Assembly: GCF_011801145.1 (NCBI RefSeq)
Contig: NZ_CP046172.1
Location: 124,001-188,000, forward strand
Direction: 5' to 3'
Length of the DNA: 64,000 bases
Source of the DNA: Nocardia arthritidis
GTDB lineage: Bacteria; Actinomycetota; Actinomycetes; Mycobacteriales; Mycobacteriaceae
The notes beneath the pieces are model-generated. The model ran no database searches. It was not told the DNA's origin and worked only from the letters and a program-made list of their open reading frames with translations. The stretch's first letter is position 1. Each line of letters opens with the position of its first letter. This document shows positions 9,316 to 18,611 of this stretch, piece after piece. The position numbers and the translations under genes were made by a program.

Positions 9316-9372
9316 CGGTGAAACTGTGAGACGGTTTCTGTCAGATTCCCTACTCGATTGGGGTGCGATGCA

Positions 9373-10632
9373 ATGACGCATGACACAGTGACCTATCTGC
9401 CGACGCCGCGACTGTTCACGGAGTTTCCGTTCCGGCAGGCGGTACCGCTGCTGGCGCCGGGGGATCTGCGCTGCACCGCCGCGCAGCGGGCCTCGTTCCG
9501 CCGCTTCGCGCAGCTGGGTGATCCGCTGGCCGATGACGTTGTCGCGATGATCAAGCGGCTGCCCGCGGGTGTGGGACGGCAGATGTTCGAGGTCGCGGTG
9601 GTGCGGGGCATCGCGGCGGTGCCGGACGCGCCGCCGGAGCTGATCGCCTTCTTCGAGCAGGTGGAATCGGAGCCGTACTGGCTGGACCGGTCCAAGCTGG
9701 ATCGCGGTGCCAGGGTGGTCGGGCGGACCGGCGTCTGGGGCGGTATCGCGATGGGCATGTTCGCGCTGATGGGCGGCTATCTCGCATCCCGGGCGGACAA
9801 AACACTGGTCGGCACGGGTGATCTGGACGCACTGGCGCCGCGCCGGCTCGCGGAGACCACCCAGTGGTGGCTGGATGTCACGACTCCCGGTGGGCTGGAA
9901 CATAATTCGGTCGGTTACCAGAGCGTGCTGCGGGTGCGGCTGATGCACGCACTGGTGCGGTCGGGCATGAACAGCAGGCCGGACTGGGATTACGCGGCCT
10001 GGGATCAGCCGGTGAACCAGGTGCTGACGGTCGGCACGCTCGGCCTGTTCTCGATGGCGAATCTCGTTGGCACCCAAGCACTCGGGCTGCGCTTCTCGGC
10101 CGAGGAGAAGGATGCCGTCTTCCAATTGTGGCGGTACGTCGGCTATCTGCTCGGCATCGATCCGCAGATCCTGCCCACCAGCGAGTCCGATACCTGGCGG
10201 GCCTACTGGATTCTGGCGGATACCGAATTCATTCCGGACGACGATTCACGGCGTCTGGCCCAGGCCCTGATGTCCGCCGCAGGCGGGCTGTTCCTGGCCG
10301 AGGACACGGCGGCCAAGCGCGCCGTCCGCGGACTGGTCACCCAGTATCTGGTCGCGTACAGCCGAATCATGCTCGGGCCGAGCAATTCCGATTTTCTCGG
10401 CCTGCCCGACAGCCGCATCTTCCAGGCCGCGGTGGTGACCACCGCCCTGGTGAACAGCGTCCTGGAGGTGCCGCGCCAAATATTGCCCGGCGCAACGCGT
10501 TTCCAGGAGAAGTTGGGCGCGCGCCTGCGGGCCCGCCTGGTCCGCGGCTCGATCGCCCGCAACGGCGGCGACCGCACCTACGCCAGGCACGACACCTTCG
10601 CCACGAATCAGCGGACCTTACGGGCAGGTTGA
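9373..10632 (+). CDS. Lcp/MpaB-type oxygenase family protein (DUF2236-like)
   Basis: 419 aa from the ATG at 9373; a TTG at 9358 is also in frame but less likely. R158, T162 and H192 have the same spacing (R, +4 T, +34 His) as the residues I recall as R164, T168 and H198 of the latex-clearing protein of Streptomyces sp. K30, where the His is the haem ligand. The helical WW and GG-rich pattern fits the family. No signal peptide is seen, unlike secreted Lcp, so an intracellular oxygenase or related haem protein is more likely than rubber cleavage. The substrate is unknown. Confidence 0.75.
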   Translation: MTHDTVTYLPTPRLFTEFPFRQAVPLLAPGDLRCTAAQRASFRRFAQLGDPLADDVVAMIKRLPAGVGRQMFEVAVVRGIAAVPDAPPELIAFFEQVESEPYWLDRSKLDRGARVVGRTGVWGGIAMGMFALMGGYLASRADKTLVGTGDLDALAPRRLAETTQWWLDVTTPGGLEHNSVGYQSVLRVRLMHALVRSGMNSRPDWDYAAWDQPVNQVLTVGTLGLFSMANLVGTQALGLRFSAEEKDAVFQLWRYVGYLLGIDPQILPTSESDTWRAYWILADTEFIPDDDSRRLAQALMSAAGGLFLAEDTAAKRAVRGLVTQYLVAYSRIMLGPSNSDFLGLPDSRIFQAAVVTTALVNSVLEVPRQILPGATRFQEKLGARLRARLVRGSIARNGGDRTYARHDTFATNQRTLRAG

Positions 10633-10657
10633 TCTACCGCAAATCCACAGGGGTAGG

Positions 10658-12226
10658 TCAGCTCAGCTTGCGCGAACGCAGTTCGTGACCCTTGGAGGTC
10701 TTGCAACGGCCCGACTCCAGGTCCCACTGCCAGCCGTGCAGGTTGCAGGTGAGGGTATTGCCTTCCACCACACCGAATTTCGACAGGTCGGCCTTGAGGT
10801 GCGGGCAGCGGCGCTGCACCTCCCAGCCGGCGATCTCGGTGGACGCGGAATCGTCGTGTGCCTCGGCGAACCAGCCGTCGGCGTAGGCGATTCGTTCGTC
10901 GGTGAGGCATTTGAAGAAGGTGTAGAGGAATTCGTTGTATCCGCCGATCCGCCACGCCTGGAACCGGGTGGACAGGAAGATGGTGTTCACCCAGTCGGGC
11001 TCGTTGTCCCGCAGCACGGTGCGCACCAGCTCTGGCGCGATGCGGAATCCGTAGCGGTACTTGCCTTCTCCGTCGATGGGCTGGCGCACCACCCGCTTCG
11101 GGAAGTCGAGTACGACGGTTTCCTCGCCGATCACCAGACCCACCGGATAGCCGATGCCGTCGCAGATCAGGTCGCTCTGCGCCATGATCGGCTCGAACAG
11201 CGCCTTCAGCGGCTCCAGCAACGAGCCTTCTCCCGTTGCCCAGGAAGCCTTTTCGGCCTCGAGCACCGGTGCCAGCCGCTGCGCCATCAGCTCGATGTAC
11301 TCGGCCTTGTTGTCGTAGATCAGGCCGGGTTCGAACGGGTGGGTCAGCGCGAGCTCGGCGCCGCGCACATCGGCGACCGAACCCGGAATCATCAGCACGC
11401 CACCGGAATTCCCGTGGATGCGCATCTGCTCCAGGAACACCATCTGGTCCGGGAAGATATTGCCCTCGTCGCCGCGATCGTCGTTCAGGTAGCGCAGTTC
11501 CTGATCCAGGAATACCGGCGGCCCCGCCGACGGCACCACCCAGGTGGCGCCGACCTGCTCGATATAGCTGCGCGCCCGGTCCATGCCGCGCTGGCGCTTC
11601 TGCTTGCCGAAGTTGGATTTGGTGCGCGCCGGAATGTCGTACACCATCGGGTACCAGATCGCGCCCGAGTACTGCAGCAGGTGGATATCGATATGCCCGA
11701 ACGCCTCGTGCAGCACGTCCATATCGACAGGGCGGGCGTCGTTCATGTTGAAGCAGGTGGTCTCGCCGTCGGACACCACTAAGCCGGAGTCGCCGATCGG
11801 TCCGTCGGCGGGCGCGCGCAGCGCGATGATCATGATGTCCAGCTCGCCGCCCGGACCGGTCACCGTGTGCTTGACCGAATCCTCGGTCTCGAAGAACTTG
11901 TGGAAGCCGAGCTTTTCCAGCTCCCGCCGCAGATCCGGCACCGGATAGTCCGGCAGCAGCACCGTCGCGTCCTTGTTGACGTGCTCGGCCAGGTTCTTCG
12001 CGTCGAAGTGGTCGCGGTGCAGGTGTGAGACGTACAGGAAGTCGCAGTTGCCCAGTTCGTCCCAGTCGAGCTGGGTGTTGTCCGGAAACGGGAACCACGA
12101 ACCGAAGTACGCGGGATTGACCCAGGGATCGCAAAGGATCGACCCGGCCGCGGTGCGGATATGGAAACCGGCGTGTCCGACGCTGGTGATCTGCACGAGC
12201 TGTTCCTCCTGACCGTTACCAGCCAT
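10658..12226 (-). CDS. metallo-beta-lactamase fold / Rieske [2Fe-2S] fusion protein
   Basis: 522 aa. The N-terminal half holds an UlaG-like MBL fold with HLHRDHFD (HxHxDH) at residues ~69-76. The last ~55 residues are a Rieske cluster site: CPH and, 17 residues on, CNLH with GW following. The architecture resembles CMP-N-acetylneuraminate hydroxylase-like proteins and mycobacterial Rv3818. It is probably a cytosolic metal-dependent oxygenase or hydrolase of unknown substrate. A ferredoxin-type partner is not adjacent. It converges with the oxygenase gene and lies 12 bp after the lipoprotein gene stop. Confidence 0.85.
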   Translation of the reverse strand: MAGNGQEEQLVQITSVGHAGFHIRTAAGSILCDPWVNPAYFGSWFPFPDNTQLDWDELGNCDFLYVSHLHRDHFDAKNLAEHVNKDATVLLPDYPVPDLRRELEKLGFHKFFETEDSVKHTVTGPGGELDIMIIALRAPADGPIGDSGLVVSDGETTCFNMNDARPVDMDVLHEAFGHIDIHLLQYSGAIWYPMVYDIPARTKSNFGKQKRQRGMDRARSYIEQVGATWVVPSAGPPVFLDQELRYLNDDRGDEGNIFPDQMVFLEQMRIHGNSGGVLMIPGSVADVRGAELALTHPFEPGLIYDNKAEYIELMAQRLAPVLEAEKASWATGEGSLLEPLKALFEPIMAQSDLICDGIGYPVGLVIGEETVVLDFPKRVVRQPIDGEGKYRYGFRIAPELVRTVLRDNEPDWVNTIFLSTRFQAWRIGGYNEFLYTFFKCLTDERIAYADGWFAEAHDDSASTEIAGWEVQRRCPHLKADLSKFGVVEGNTLTCNLHGWQWDLESGRCKTSKGHELRSRKLS

Positions 12227-12238
12227 CCAGGGTAGTGG

Positions 12239-13138
12239 TTACGAGGAAACGTCGCCGATGCAGTAGCCGGTCGCGGTTTCGGCCAGGGTGAAGGTGCGGG
12301 TCTGCGTCACGCCCGCGGCATTGGTGACCGGCACCTGCACGCTGAGATAGTCCTGCCGCAGCCGTTCCGAACGGATCTCCTGGTCCGCGAATTTGGTGAC
12401 GCCGGTGAGCTTGCCCGGATTGTTGGCCAGTGGCGGCTCGGTGGGTTTACCGCTGCCCGTCGGATCCCAATCGGCGGCCTTGCAGACGAGCGGATAGTCA
12501 CCCTCTTTGTCGGCCGGATCGAGCGGTGTGCCGACGAAGCGGGACAGGTAGCGGCGCACGGTGTGCCGCGCGTCGGCCTCGTTGTAGCCGATCTCGGTGC
12601 CCGCCGGATACACCCGTGGGCAGGCGTAACCCGATTTGATCGCGTTCGGGTCGGCGACGACGGTGGTGCCGCGGTTCTTCCAGACCACGCCGTCCTCGGT
12701 GACCGCGCCGGGTTGGGCGAGCGCGGCCAGGATCGCCGTCTTGCCCTCGTACATGTCGGCCACGTTCTTCGGGGCGATGGTCCAGCATTTCGCCTGCAGG
12801 TCGGTGGTGGAGTCGGTCCGCAGGTCGGCGGCCCAGCGCTGCAGAGCGGGCGCGGCGGCGGGTAATCCAGGAACCGCGCCGACGGGCGGTGCGTCCGCGG
12901 GCGGCATCGGCAGCGTCGACGAGGGCGGGCCCGTGGTCGTTGTCTGAGTGAGTGAGGGGATCGCGGCGGGCGGCGTGGTGTTCCGGGCAGGCCGATTCGC
13001 GTCCTCCGGGACGCCGACCACGCTGTCGCACGCGCCGACCAGCAATGTTGTCGCGACAAGTACACCGAACCACACCCGCTCGCGGGTCCGCGCCGATTTC
13101 AGCTCGCGCACACGGGTTTCCGGTTGAGCGGGTTCCAC
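12239..13138 (-). CDS. secreted lipoprotein of unknown function
   Basis: 299 aa with a GTG start. A basic N-terminus and hydrophobic stretch end in the lipobox LVGAC at about residue 37, so it is probably a lipidated cell-surface protein. A Thr/Pro-rich linker (residues ~50-95) precedes a soluble domain with four cysteines (KCW, ACPR, VCKA, YCIG). I do not recognise the domain. The C-terminal part looks compact and Cys-bridged. It lies close to the MBL-Rieske gene and is divergent from the first acyltransferase gene. Confidence 0.7.
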   Translation of the reverse strand: MEPAQPETRVRELKSARTRERVWFGVLVATTLLVGACDSVVGVPEDANRPARNTTPPAAIPSLTQTTTTGPPSSTLPMPPADAPPVGAVPGLPAAAPALQRWAADLRTDSTTDLQAKCWTIAPKNVADMYEGKTAILAALAQPGAVTEDGVVWKNRGTTVVADPNAIKSGYACPRVYPAGTEIGYNEADARHTVRRYLSRFVGTPLDPADKEGDYPLVCKAADWDPTGSGKPTEPPLANNPGKLTGVTKFADQEIRSERLRQDYLSVQVPVTNAAGVTQTRTFTLAETATGYCIGDVSS

Positions 13139-13259
13139 TTCGACGGTCCTCTTCCATAGGCGTGCGGTGGGGCGAATACGTGACGCGCTGTCGTCGCGGC
13201 ACGCGCGGCGCGGCGCCGCACTGCCGGATGGGACAGTCTGCGACTACGCTAGCGGAATT

Positions 13260-14009
13260 GTGGAACCCGTCTACCGGACCGTCATCGGCCTGGCCCGTAC
13301 CGTCTTCTTCGTTCAGGGATTGAAGTTCACCGTCAAGGGCGATGAGCACATTCCCGCCACCGGTGGTGCCGTGCTCGCGGTGAACCACACCGGCTATATG
13401 GATTTCACCTACGCCGGTCTGCCCGTGCGCACCCCCAAGCGCTACATCCGGTTCATGGCCAAGAAGGAGGTCTTCGACGACAAGATCTCCGGGCCGATCA
13501 TGCGCGCGCTCAAGCACATTCCGGTGGACCGGTCGGCGGGCGCCGATTCGTATCAGGCGGCGGTCGACTACCTGCGGCGCGGCGAGCTGGTCGGCGTGTA
13601 TCCGGAGGCCACCATCAGCCGCAGCTTCGAGATCAAGGATTTCAAATCCGGTGCGGCGCGGATGGCGATCGAGGCGCAGGTGCCGATCATCCCGATCGTC
13701 ATCTGGGGTGCGCAACGGGTGTGGACCAAGGGGTTCCCGAAACGGTTGGGCCGCACCAACACCCCGATCTCCATCGCGGTCGGCGAGCCGATCCAGCCGT
13801 ACGAGCCCGCCGCCGAGCTCACCGCGCAGCTGCGCTCGACCATGCAGCGAATGCTGCTCGACCTGCAGCAGGACTATGTGCACGAGCCGGGCGCCTACTG
13901 GGTTCCGGCCCGGCTCGGCGGCAGCGCTCCTACCCTGGAAGAGGCCGACGCGATGGATGCCGCCGAGGCCGAGGCCAAGGCCGCGCGCAAGAACACGGCC
14001 GATCAGTAG
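13260..14009 (+). CDS. PlsC-like 1-acylglycerol-phosphate acyltransferase family protein (first of pair)
   Basis: 249 aa from a GTG at 13260 (VEPVYRTV); the longer upstream reading is not supported. NHTGYMD contains the HX4D catalytic motif and YPEATISRSF is the second conserved block, both typical of PlsC-type acyltransferases. A hydrophobic region near the N terminus suggests peripheral or membrane association. Such enzymes transfer acyl chains to glycerophosphate or related lipids. Rv3816c/Rv3815c-type pairs occur at the same location in mycobacteria as I recall. It is followed after 13 bp by a paralogue. Confidence 0.88.
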   Translation: MEPVYRTVIGLARTVFFVQGLKFTVKGDEHIPATGGAVLAVNHTGYMDFTYAGLPVRTPKRYIRFMAKKEVFDDKISGPIMRALKHIPVDRSAGADSYQAAVDYLRRGELVGVYPEATISRSFEIKDFKSGAARMAIEAQVPIIPIVIWGAQRVWTKGFPKRLGRTNTPISIAVGEPIQPYEPAAELTAQLRSTMQRMLLDLQQDYVHEPGAYWVPARLGGSAPTLEEADAMDAAEAEAKAARKNTADQ

Positions 14010-14022
14010 CGGAGTTTCACCA

Positions 14023-14778
14023 GTGCAGCGGGAACCGGTTTACGACATTCTCACCGGATTGGTCCGCACCATCTTCGCGGTGCAGGGGTTGCGGATCGAT
14101 ATCCAAGGGCAGGAACGCATTCCGCGGACCGGCGGGGCCGTTCTCGCCGTGAACCATACGGCCTACCTGGATTTCATGGAGGTCGGGTTGGTCGGGCGCA
14201 ATTCCGGCCGCAATGTGCGCTACATGATGAAGGCCGAACTGGAGCACGGCATCGTCGGCTTTCTGATGAAGCACTGCAAGGCGATCGGCGTCGACCGCAC
14301 CGCGGGCGCGGAGTCGTACGCCCGCGCCGTCACGGCCCTGCGGGACGGTGAATTGGTCGTCGTCTATCCCGAGGCGACCATCAGCCGCAGCTTCGAGCTG
14401 AAGGAATTCAAATCCGGCGCGGCGCGGATGGCGATCGAGGCGCAGGTGCCGATCATCCCGGTGGTGATCTGGGGCGCACATCGAGTCTGGACCAAGGATA
14501 TCCCGAAAAAGCTTGGGCGGCATCGTTTTCCGATCAACATCCAAATCGGTGAGCCGATCCCGCCCGATCAGCCGACCGAGGAGTTGACCGCGACGCTGCG
14601 GGCGCACATGAGCGAATGTCTCGAGGCGGCGCAACGGGATTACCCGATGGAGCCGGGTGCGCGATGGGTGCCGGTGCGGCTCGGCGGCACCGCGCCGACG
14701 CTGGAGCGGGCGTTGGTGCTCGAGCAGGAGGAGATGGCCCGTCGGCGCGCGAAAGCCGCTGAGCGCAAAGGGCATTGA
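14023..14778 (+). CDS. PlsC-like acyltransferase family protein (second of pair)
   Basis: 251 aa from a GTG at 14023, preceded by GGAG. NHTAYLD (HX4D) and YPEATISRSFELKEF match the first copy closely and the two align through most of their length, so they arose by tandem duplication. The main differences are in the N-terminal and C-terminal 30 residues. The C-terminal tail is rich in Arg and Lys. Acyl acceptor and donor are unknown. It is in the same operon as the first copy. Confidence 0.88.
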   Translation: MQREPVYDILTGLVRTIFAVQGLRIDIQGQERIPRTGGAVLAVNHTAYLDFMEVGLVGRNSGRNVRYMMKAELEHGIVGFLMKHCKAIGVDRTAGAESYARAVTALRDGELVVVYPEATISRSFELKEFKSGAARMAIEAQVPIIPVVIWGAHRVWTKDIPKKLGRHRFPINIQIGEPIPPDQPTEELTATLRAHMSECLEAAQRDYPMEPGARWVPVRLGGTAPTLERALVLEQEEMARRRAKAAERKGH

Positions 14779-14780
14779 CC

Positions 14781-14966
14781 TCAGTCGAACCGCAGGGCGC
14801 CCGACGGACAGATCTGAATCGCCTCGGCCACCTGATCCGTCATATCGGCGGACTCGGCTCGGCGCACGACGACCAAGCCGGACTCGTCCTGGCCGAATAC
14901 CTCCGGCAGCAGCGCCGCGCACATGCCCGCGCCGATGCATACGGCGCGGTCGGCGGTTATTCGCAT
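14781..14966 (-). CDS. [3Fe-4S]-type ferredoxin for the P450
   Basis: 61 aa. VCIGAGMC and ICPSGAL provide three Cys in the pattern of single-cluster ferredoxins that feed electrons to actinobacterial P450s; the fourth ligand position is an Ala or Gly, indicating a 3Fe-4S cluster. It starts 17 bp after the stop of the P450 gene on the same strand, so the two are co-transcribed. It is soluble and cytosolic. The reductase partner is not in the window. Confidence 0.9.
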   Translation of the reverse strand: MRITADRAVCIGAGMCAALLPEVFGQDESGLVVVRRAESADMTDQVAEAIQICPSGALRFD

Positions 14967-14983
14967 GGCGTATTTCCTTTCGC

Positions 14984-16192
14984 TCACCAGCTGATCGGGA
15001 GGGAATGCACGCCGAATACGGCGGCGTCGTGTTTGAAGGGTAGTTCGTCGAATTCCGCGTCGAGCCGCAGGTCCGGGAAGCGGCGGAAAAGGGTTTCCAG
15101 GGCGATTTCCAGTTCGGCGCGGGCCAGATGATGCCCGAGGCATGCGTGCACGCCATATCCGAATGCCAGGTGATGCCGGGTGGATCGATGAATATCGAAG
15201 CGGTCCGGATCAGGGAAAACTGTTTCATCGCGATTTGCCGAACCGATCAGGGCGAACAATCCTTCGCCGGATTTCACGACGGTGTCACCGATCTCGATAT
15301 CCTCCTTCGGAACTCGGCTCAGAATCGTATCCGCGATGCTCAAATAACGGAGCAGTTCGTCGACCGCGTTCGGCCACAGGTCTGCGTCCGCTTTCAGTTC
15401 GGCGAGCGCCTGCGGGTGGCTTAATAGCACGAGAACACCCAGCGCGATCATATTCGCGGTGGTCTCGTGACCGGCGTTTAGCAGGGTCACCGCATTGGCG
15501 GCGAGTTCCATATCGCTGAGGCCATTTGCCTGTTGCTCTCGGATAAGCCTGGTGAGAATATCGTCGCCGGGCTGGTCACGCTTTATCGCAAGGAGTTCGA
15601 CCAGGTATTCGCGCAGCTCGCCGATCGCGATCCGCAGGTCCGTGATGGAGCTGCGGCGATCGACCACAATCCTGGCCCTGGACTGGAAGAAATCGTGTTC
15701 GGCATAGGGAACGCCGAGCATGCGACAGATGATCAGGGACGGCACCGGAAGCGCGAAGACGTCCACGAGGTCGGCCCGCGGCGCCAGCTCGGCCATTACA
15801 TCGAGCTGCGCGTCGACGATCCGCTGAATTTCCGGGCGCATCTCCCGCACCTTGCGCACGGTGAAATCCGATATCAGCAGGCGCCGATGCACCGTGTGTT
15901 CGGGCGGATCGGTACGAGCGAAAACTGGGGCATCCGTGTTGAGCAATGCGGCTCGGCCGGGATAGCCGGGCGTGCGGAAATCCGCGCTGATCCGTGGGTC
16001 AGCCAATGCGGCACGGACATCGGCGTGCCGGGCGATCAATCGGATGTTTTCGCCGGTGCCGGATTTCGCACTGGCAACGGGTTCGCTGGTCCGCAATTCC
16101 CGATATTCCGGTGGCGGATCGAAGGGGCAGCCGGTACGGCCCAGCGGAAAATCGAGCTCTCGCTCCGAGGTATTGTCCACTGTTTCTGACAT
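14984..16192 (-). CDS. cytochrome P450
   Basis: 402 aa from the ATG of MSETVDN at 16192. AGHETTAN is the I-helix motif, ELLR gives the ExxR, and FGYGVHACLGHHLA is the haem-binding Cys loop. The protein has no membrane anchor, as expected for a soluble bacterial class I P450. Its substrate is unknown. It is followed by its ferredoxin gene. The AraC-type regulator gene starts further upstream on the same strand and ends about 110 bp before this start, making it a candidate regulator. Confidence 0.95.
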   Translation of the reverse strand: MSETVDNTSERELDFPLGRTGCPFDPPPEYRELRTSEPVASAKSGTGENIRLIARHADVRAALADPRISADFRTPGYPGRAALLNTDAPVFARTDPPEHTVHRRLLISDFTVRKVREMRPEIQRIVDAQLDVMAELAPRADLVDVFALPVPSLIICRMLGVPYAEHDFFQSRARIVVDRRSSITDLRIAIGELREYLVELLAIKRDQPGDDILTRLIREQQANGLSDMELAANAVTLLNAGHETTANMIALGVLVLLSHPQALAELKADADLWPNAVDELLRYLSIADTILSRVPKEDIEIGDTVVKSGEGLFALIGSANRDETVFPDPDRFDIHRSTRHHLAFGYGVHACLGHHLARAELEIALETLFRRFPDLRLDAEFDELPFKHDAAVFGVHSLPISW

Positions 16193-16300
16193 CAGAATCT
16201 CCAATGCGAAATGGTGTTCGATAGCGGATCGCCTGATCAACCGGCATCGGTCGATGACGGTTGGGATGACGATCAGTTATTCCATATATGTGCGTGTCGA

Positions 16301-17101
16301 TCAGACGCGACTGATGGACCTGCACGGGGTCGGTGCGGGCAGATCGCCGCGGAAGAACCTGGCCGGGGGCACGCCCATCAGCGTGCGGAAGTCGGCGGCC
16401 ATATGCGACTGGTCGTAATAGCCGGTGGCGGTCGCGATTTGGGACCACGGGGTGTTGCCCGCCTGCTCGATGACGTGGCGGACGCGGTTGATCCGGGCGT
16501 AATGCTTGGGCGAGACGCCGACGCCGGTAGTGAAAAGATTGCGGAGTTGGCGTTCGCTGACGGCCAGCGTCGAGGCCAATCGGTGCACCGGTGCGGCCGT
16601 GGTGGATAGCGCGGTGACCGCCGAATTCAGCAGCGCGCGGTGTGCGCGCTGCGTCGGATCCTCGGAAAGCCGTTGCGGCAGTGTCTCTTCCAGATAAGCC
16701 AGGGCATCGTGGGGTCCCAGCTCCAGCAGTGCGTCGGCGAGCTCACCCACGACGCCGGGCAACTGTCCGAGCCGCACGACCCGGTCGGTGATATCCGCCG
16801 CGGACACTCCGAGCAGCGGCCGGGTGGCGCCCGGCGCGAGCCGCAGCCGCAGGCATCCGGCGTTCTTGTCGGCCCGCGCGTAGGTGGCCCGGGTGCGCGG
16901 GCCGAGCACCAGTGCGTCGCGGCGGCCGGACGCGTCGGTGTGCAGCGCGATCGTGGTAACCGCCTGCGGCACATGGGCGAACGGCTCGGCGCCGTAGCGG
17001 ACGATGGGGATGTACCCCGCCTCGGTGATCCACGGGCGCAGCGATTCCGGCAGCCGCATCGGGTGTTCGACATTGTCCGCGGTCACGGGTGCCGTTTGCA
17101 T
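16301..17101 (-). CDS. AraC-family transcriptional regulator
   Basis: 266 aa from the ATG at 17101; a GTG at 17119 is also in frame. The C-terminal third holds the paired helix-turn-helix region of the AraC/XylS family (VHRLASTLAVSERQLRNLF, then ATATGYYDQSHMAADFR). The N-terminal part is a DUF6597-like ligand domain. It is divergent from the NmrA-like gene and upstream of the P450-ferredoxin unit, so either could be a target. A distinct operator is not visible in the ~95 bp between the starts. Confidence 0.88.
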   Translation of the reverse strand: MQTAPVTADNVEHPMRLPESLRPWITEAGYIPIVRYGAEPFAHVPQAVTTIALHTDASGRRDALVLGPRTRATYARADKNAGCLRLRLAPGATRPLLGVSAADITDRVVRLGQLPGVVGELADALLELGPHDALAYLEETLPQRLSEDPTQRAHRALLNSAVTALSTTAAPVHRLASTLAVSERQLRNLFTTGVGVSPKHYARINRVRHVIEQAGNTPWSQIATATGYYDQSHMAADFRTLMGVPPARFFRGDLPAPTPCRSISRV

Positions 17102-17195
17102 GGTGGTCACCGGATCCACTTTAAGCAGCTCGGGGCGGGTTCGCTGTGCCGGTTTTTCCTATCCGGCCAGGGGTAACGGCGGCACCGTCATAGAC

Positions 17196-18077
17196 ATGAT
17201 CGTAATTACCGGTGCCACGGGCACCATCGGTGGCGAAGTTGCCCGGCAGCTGGCCGCGCGGGGCGAAAAGGTGCGCGCCGTAACCCGCGATCCGGCGCGG
17301 GCCGATCTGCCGACGGGTGTCGAGGTGGTGCGCGGGGATTATCGCGATGCCGCTTCGCTCGCGGCGGCGCTGACGGGCGCCGAGGCCGCATTTCTCGTCG
17401 GCCAGCTCGGTCCCGGCTACGAGGAACTGGATCCCGCCCTTGCCGCCGCGGCGCGTGACGCCGGGGTGCGGCGGATGGTGAAGCTGTCCGCGATCGGCAC
17501 CGGCGAATCCGATCAGCCCGTCAACACGCGGCATCTGCCGGGCGAACAGGTGCTGCGCGACAGCGGCGCGGTGTGGACCATCTTGCGCCCCAGCATGTTT
17601 GCCACCAACACGCTGCGCTGGGCTGCGGCGATCCGCGGCGGAAATCCGGTACCCAATATGACCGGTGACGGTGGCCAGGGGGTGACCGATCCGCGCGATA
17701 TTGCCGCGGTCGCGGTCGAGGCGCTGCTGTCCGACGACCACGCCGGACAGATCTACACCCTCACCGGGCCTGCCGTTCTCAACACGCACGAATTGGCGGC
17801 CATCCTGTCGACCGTGCTGCACCGGACGATCGAGGTCGTCGATATTCCGCTCGAGGTGGCCCGAAAGAACTACATCGCCGCGGGCGCGTCACCGGAGTTC
17901 GCCGATATCGCGATGGCGGGTCAGGCCTTCGTGCGCGATAACGGCAACGCCGTGGTCACCAGTGATATCGAACGGGTGCTCGGCAGGCCGCCGCACACGT
18001 ATGCCCAGTGGGCCGCGGATCACGTCGCGGCCTTCCTCACCGCCCCGCTGCCCGGTGGACCCGGTAAGCACCTCTGA
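17196..18077 (+). CDS. NmrA/SDR-like NAD(P)-binding protein
   Basis: 293 aa. ITGATGTIGGEVARQLAARG is the N-terminal dinucleotide-binding fold (GATGxxG). The family comprises atypical SDRs such as NmrA-like sensors and quinone reductase-like proteins. The start ATG at 17196 was chosen because the longer frame runs into the AraC gene's upstream region. It is followed by an NTF2-like gene and then by a decayed partial copy of itself. Function is unknown; it could reduce a small carbonyl or sense redox state. Confidence 0.85.
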   Translation: MIVITGATGTIGGEVARQLAARGEKVRAVTRDPARADLPTGVEVVRGDYRDAASLAAALTGAEAAFLVGQLGPGYEELDPALAAAARDAGVRRMVKLSAIGTGESDQPVNTRHLPGEQVLRDSGAVWTILRPSMFATNTLRWAAAIRGGNPVPNMTGDGGQGVTDPRDIAAVAVEALLSDDHAGQIYTLTGPAVLNTHELAAILSTVLHRTIEVVDIPLEVARKNYIAAGASPEFADIAMAGQAFVRDNGNAVVTSDIERVLGRPPHTYAQWAADHVAAFLTAPLPGGPGKHL

Positions 18078-18135
18078 AATCGGTTGTGCCGGTTCCTCCT
18101 AGAGCACACCGGTGCGCTCGCGGCATCGTGATCGC

Positions 18136-18603
18136 ATGAGTGAAAAGATCAACAACGGTGGAGTTATCGGGCCGCGCGAGATGGTCGAGTTGATGCGGCG
18201 CAGCTTCTTCGGCGAAGGCGGCGTCGAATTCGCCGACGATGCGGTGTACGAGACGCCGTTCGCGCTGCCCGGCAAGCCGAAATCGTATAAGGGGCCCGAG
18301 GCGATCAATGCGCACTTCGCCGAGCGCCGGGCGGATGCGATGAGCGCCGCGATGGCCACACTGGAGATTCGGGCCAACGAGGCGACCGTGTACGAGAGCA
18401 CCGATTCCGAGGTGGTGACATTCGAATTCGAGCTGTCCGGCGTATCGAAGGTCACCGGTGAGCCGTTCCGGTTCACCTCGACGATCGGTGTGCTCACCGT
18501 TCGGAACGGGAAGATCGTGCGCTGGCGGGACTATCCGAATTTCCTCGGCGCCGCCGAGGTGACCGGTGCGCGTACGCAACTCGCGGAGCTCATCGCCGGG
18601 TGA
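18136..18603 (+). CDS. NTF2-like (SnoaL-type) protein
   Basis: 155 aa. The conical alpha+beta pattern (VELMRRSFFGEGGVEFADDAVYETPFALPG, shown in pieces, then the GEPFRFTSTIGVLTVRNGKIVRWRDY strand run) matches NTF2-like proteins, which include isomerases and dehydratases. The start is ATG at 18136 (MSEKINN). It lies 58 bp after the NmrA-like gene. The pairing suggests these two work on the same small molecule, but that is inference. Confidence 0.75.
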   Translation: MSEKINNGGVIGPREMVELMRRSFFGEGGVEFADDAVYETPFALPGKPKSYKGPEAINAHFAERRADAMSAAMATLEIRANEATVYESTDSEVVTFEFELSGVSKVTGEPFRFTSTIGVLTVRNGKIVRWRDYPNFLGAAEVTGARTQLAELIAG

Positions 18604-18611
18604 CGTAAATC

